From Phycisphaerae bacterium (GTDB taxonomy: Bacteria; Planctomycetota; Phycisphaerae; FEN-1346; JAACEH01), in assembly GCA_012729015.1 (NCBI GenBank), contig JAAYDY010000054.1:20876-84875 (forward strand): a stretch of DNA of 64,000 nucleotides. Reading direction: 5' to 3'. Under the pieces are notes generated by a model, which made no database searches, was not told the origin of the DNA, and was given only the letters and a program-made list of their open reading frames with translations. Positions within the stretch are counted from its first letter, which is position 1, and each line of letters begins with the position of its first letter. A program made the translations under genes and the position numbers. Shown here piece after piece: positions 62,900-64,000 of this stretch.

Positions 62900-63393
62900 C
62901 GTAATGGCTGCTCTCCCTCGTCCCTCGTCATGACCTCGTCCAGCGCCCTCGCCAGCCGAGCCGCCGTTGTGCGGCGGCGGTAGTTGCGGCGGACCTCGCG
63001 AAAACGCACGATCCCGTCGCCGTCCACGATGAACGCCGCCGGGTGAGGAATCCCGCCGGCTATCCCAAGCAACCGATTCCGCACGCCGTAGGCGTCCATC
63101 ACCGACCCGTCCGGGTCCCTGAGCAACGGATACTCCAGCCCCAGTTCGTCAGACAGACGCCGGGCCAGCACACGCTCGTCGCTCGACACCGCCACCAGTG
63201 CAGCCCCGCGGCCCCGTATCGCGTCCAGGTGCTCCTGAAGCCGCTTCAGGTGCCTCCGACAGAACGGGCACCAGTGCCCGCGATAAAACACCAGCACCAC
63301 GGGGCCCCGACGCCACAGGTCGCTCAGAACCACGCGACGCCCTGACGTATCCGCCAACGAAAAGTCCGGGGCCTGATGCCCAACCTCCGCCAT
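62896..63393 (-). CDS. Peroxiredoxin (AhpC/TSA-like)
   Basis: A 165-residue thiol peroxidase. GHQAPDFSLADTSGRRVVLSDL opens the thioredoxin fold, and VLVFYRGHWCPFCRRHLKRLQ has the CxxC-type active site, with the peroxidatic Cys in the first position and a second Cys three residues later. DPDGSVMDAYGVRNRL follows. Peroxides are the expected substrate. ATG 63393 follows GGGGGAT. Its stop overlaps the start of the isomerase gene, so the two enzymes are made from one message. Confidence 0.85.
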   Translation of the reverse strand: MAEVGHQAPDFSLADTSGRRVVLSDLWRRGPVVLVFYRGHWCPFCRRHLKRLQEHLDAIRGRGAALVAVSSDERVLARRLSDELGLEYPLLRDPDGSVMDAYGVRNRLLGIAGGIPHPAAFIVDGDGIVRFREVRRNYRRRTTAARLARALDEVMTRDEGEQPLR

Positions 63394-63489
63394 GTGATCC
63401 CCCACATCCTCCCGAAAGACTACCACGCCGCTCGCCGCTTGTCGAGAGAACACGCCTCCCCAAGCCCACAGTTGCCCGTCACACTGGGT

Positions 63490-63654
63490 GCGATGCCTGC
63501 CCCGTCAGGCATGCGGAGCCCGTAGGGTGGGGCCCCCGGACCCACGCGGATGCGTGTCACCGGCCGCGCGCGAAGCACGCACCTGCACCCCTCGCCCTGC
63601 TTGCAGGGAGAGGTGCCCCGAGCCACAGCGAGGGGCGGTGAGGGTCGAACGGAG
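63490..63654. repeat. Composite repeat R4-R1-R3
   Basis: R4 is GCGATGCCTGCCCCGTCAGG at 63490 (arms ATGCCTG/CAGGCAT), R1 is CGTAGGGTGGGGCCCC with CCACGCGG (63521-63549) and R3 is CCCTGCTTGCAGGGAG with GAGGGGCGGTGAGGGTCGAA (63591-63654). The order R4 then R3 is the same as at 56335-56436. No gene is evident in 63394-63740. Confidence 0.7.
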
Positions 63655-63740
63655 CCAATCCTCCGAACCCGTCATGTTCCCGATGTGCGCGGACTGCGCC
63701 AAGCCCCCTCCGCGCTCCGAGAGTCACGACACGCGCCCGG

Positions 63741-63781
63741 AAAAAACGCCCGGCCGATGCCGCATGGGCGTCGGCCGGGCG
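63741..63781 (-). terminator. Rho-independent terminator of the dockerin-type gene
   Basis: On the minus strand, CGCCCGGCCGA and TCGGCCGGGCG (63771-63781 and 63747-63757) form an 11-bp perfect stem directly followed by TTTTTT (63741-63746). An extra hairpin, GGCGGGGC/GCCCCGCC (63824-63831 and 63842-63849), lies between it and the stop codon. Confidence 0.85.
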
Positions 63782-63863
63782 AAACAGGCACCTCCACACT
63801 ACCGGTCAGACTCCGTCATGAACGGCGGGGCCCCTCGCAGAGCCCCGCCTTTGCGGTTGCTCC

Positions 63864-64000
63864 TCACAGCACGCCGTTCAGGATGTTGATCAGGATCGAC
63901 AGGTCCGTCGGCTCTGCGCCGCCGTTCTTGTCCAGGTCGAACGCGTACGCATGGAATCCCGACGTGTCCGTCCCGTTCAACTTGTTGATCAGCAGGCTCA
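63864..64000 (-). CDS. C-terminus of a dockerin-type secreted protein (partial)
   Basis: Only about 45 codons are inside the window; the gene continues past position 64000. The visible end contains two dockerin type I-like repeats: SLLINKLNGTDTSG and DLDKNGGAEPTDLSILIN, then ILNGVL and stop. DxDxNG is a calcium-binding loop, and the repeat places the protein among the exported proteins with a C-terminal dockerin-like tail that are frequent in planctomycetes. What the N-terminal part does cannot be seen. Confidence 0.8.
   Translation of the reverse strand, partial: SLLINKLNGTDTSGFHAYAFDLDKNGGAEPTDLSILINILNGVL

Overview
The window looks like a chromosomal segment of a GC-rich member of the Planctomycetota, perhaps a Phycisphaerae-like or uncultured lineage. 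This is inferred from gene content, because no rRNA or marker phylogeny is available here. The pointers are a PEP-CTERM-anchored esterase next to a dockerin-type C-terminus, a K+-dependent-type proton pyrophosphatase, a fused AroD-AroE enzyme, a small cysteine-rich acidic-tailed protein of a type I associate with planctomycetes, lipoprotein phosphodiesterases, and a MoxR/DUF58/BatA-like operon facing secreted alpha/alpha-toroid proteins. Protein-coding density is high and most starts carry good Shine-Dalgarno (SD) sequences. I found no rRNA, tRNA, CRISPR array, transposase or prophage.

Layout. 0-7.1 kb: radical SAM/SPASM protein, a small membrane protein between two palindromic repeats, malate dehydrogenase, XerD-like recombinase, nitroreductase and a membrane sulfatase-fold enzyme. 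7.3-13 kb: ArsR regulator and siroheme-type reductase on the minus strand, then rpsU and a three-gene ABC-2 export cluster. 13-22.3 kb: hppA with an unusual insert, then rsfS-argS-queE, a bifunctional-nuclease-family gene, a B12-type radical SAM gene and aroDE. 22.4-29.3 kb: tatA and trpB2 (minus), a 25-residue basic protein, a UVR-motif protein, an HU homologue, a YchF-like P-loop protein, cinA and a MerR regulator.

29.5-39.1 kb is a mostly minus-strand block: two phosphodiesterase-like lipoproteins with a membrane-anchored coiled-coil protein, a DUF362/ferredoxin protein, a small Cys protein, a membrane protein and priA, interrupted by palindromic repeats and a plus-strand pterin dehydratase. 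39.3-56.3 kb is the most distinctive part. A secreted NfeD-type serine protease and a TPR-like protein are followed by two tandem secreted toroid proteins, which converge on a five-gene operon: MoxR ATPase, DUF58, BatA-like VWA, VWA/GATase-like and a giant coiled-coil membrane protein. The toroid pair and the moxR operon each begin with the same 21-bp promoter element, about 13.8 kb apart and facing each other, which suggests one co-regulated envelope system.

56.5-64 kb: a DUF2089 regulator/membrane protein pair under palindromic operators, the PEP-CTERM esterase, a BlaI-type repressor, PAC2 and alpha/beta-hydrolase genes, dapA, a peroxiredoxin overlapping 6-phospho-3-hexuloisomerase, a composite repeat cluster, and the C-terminus of a dockerin-type secreted protein cut by the window edge. 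Four families of short palindromic repeats (called R1 to R4 here) recur between genes.
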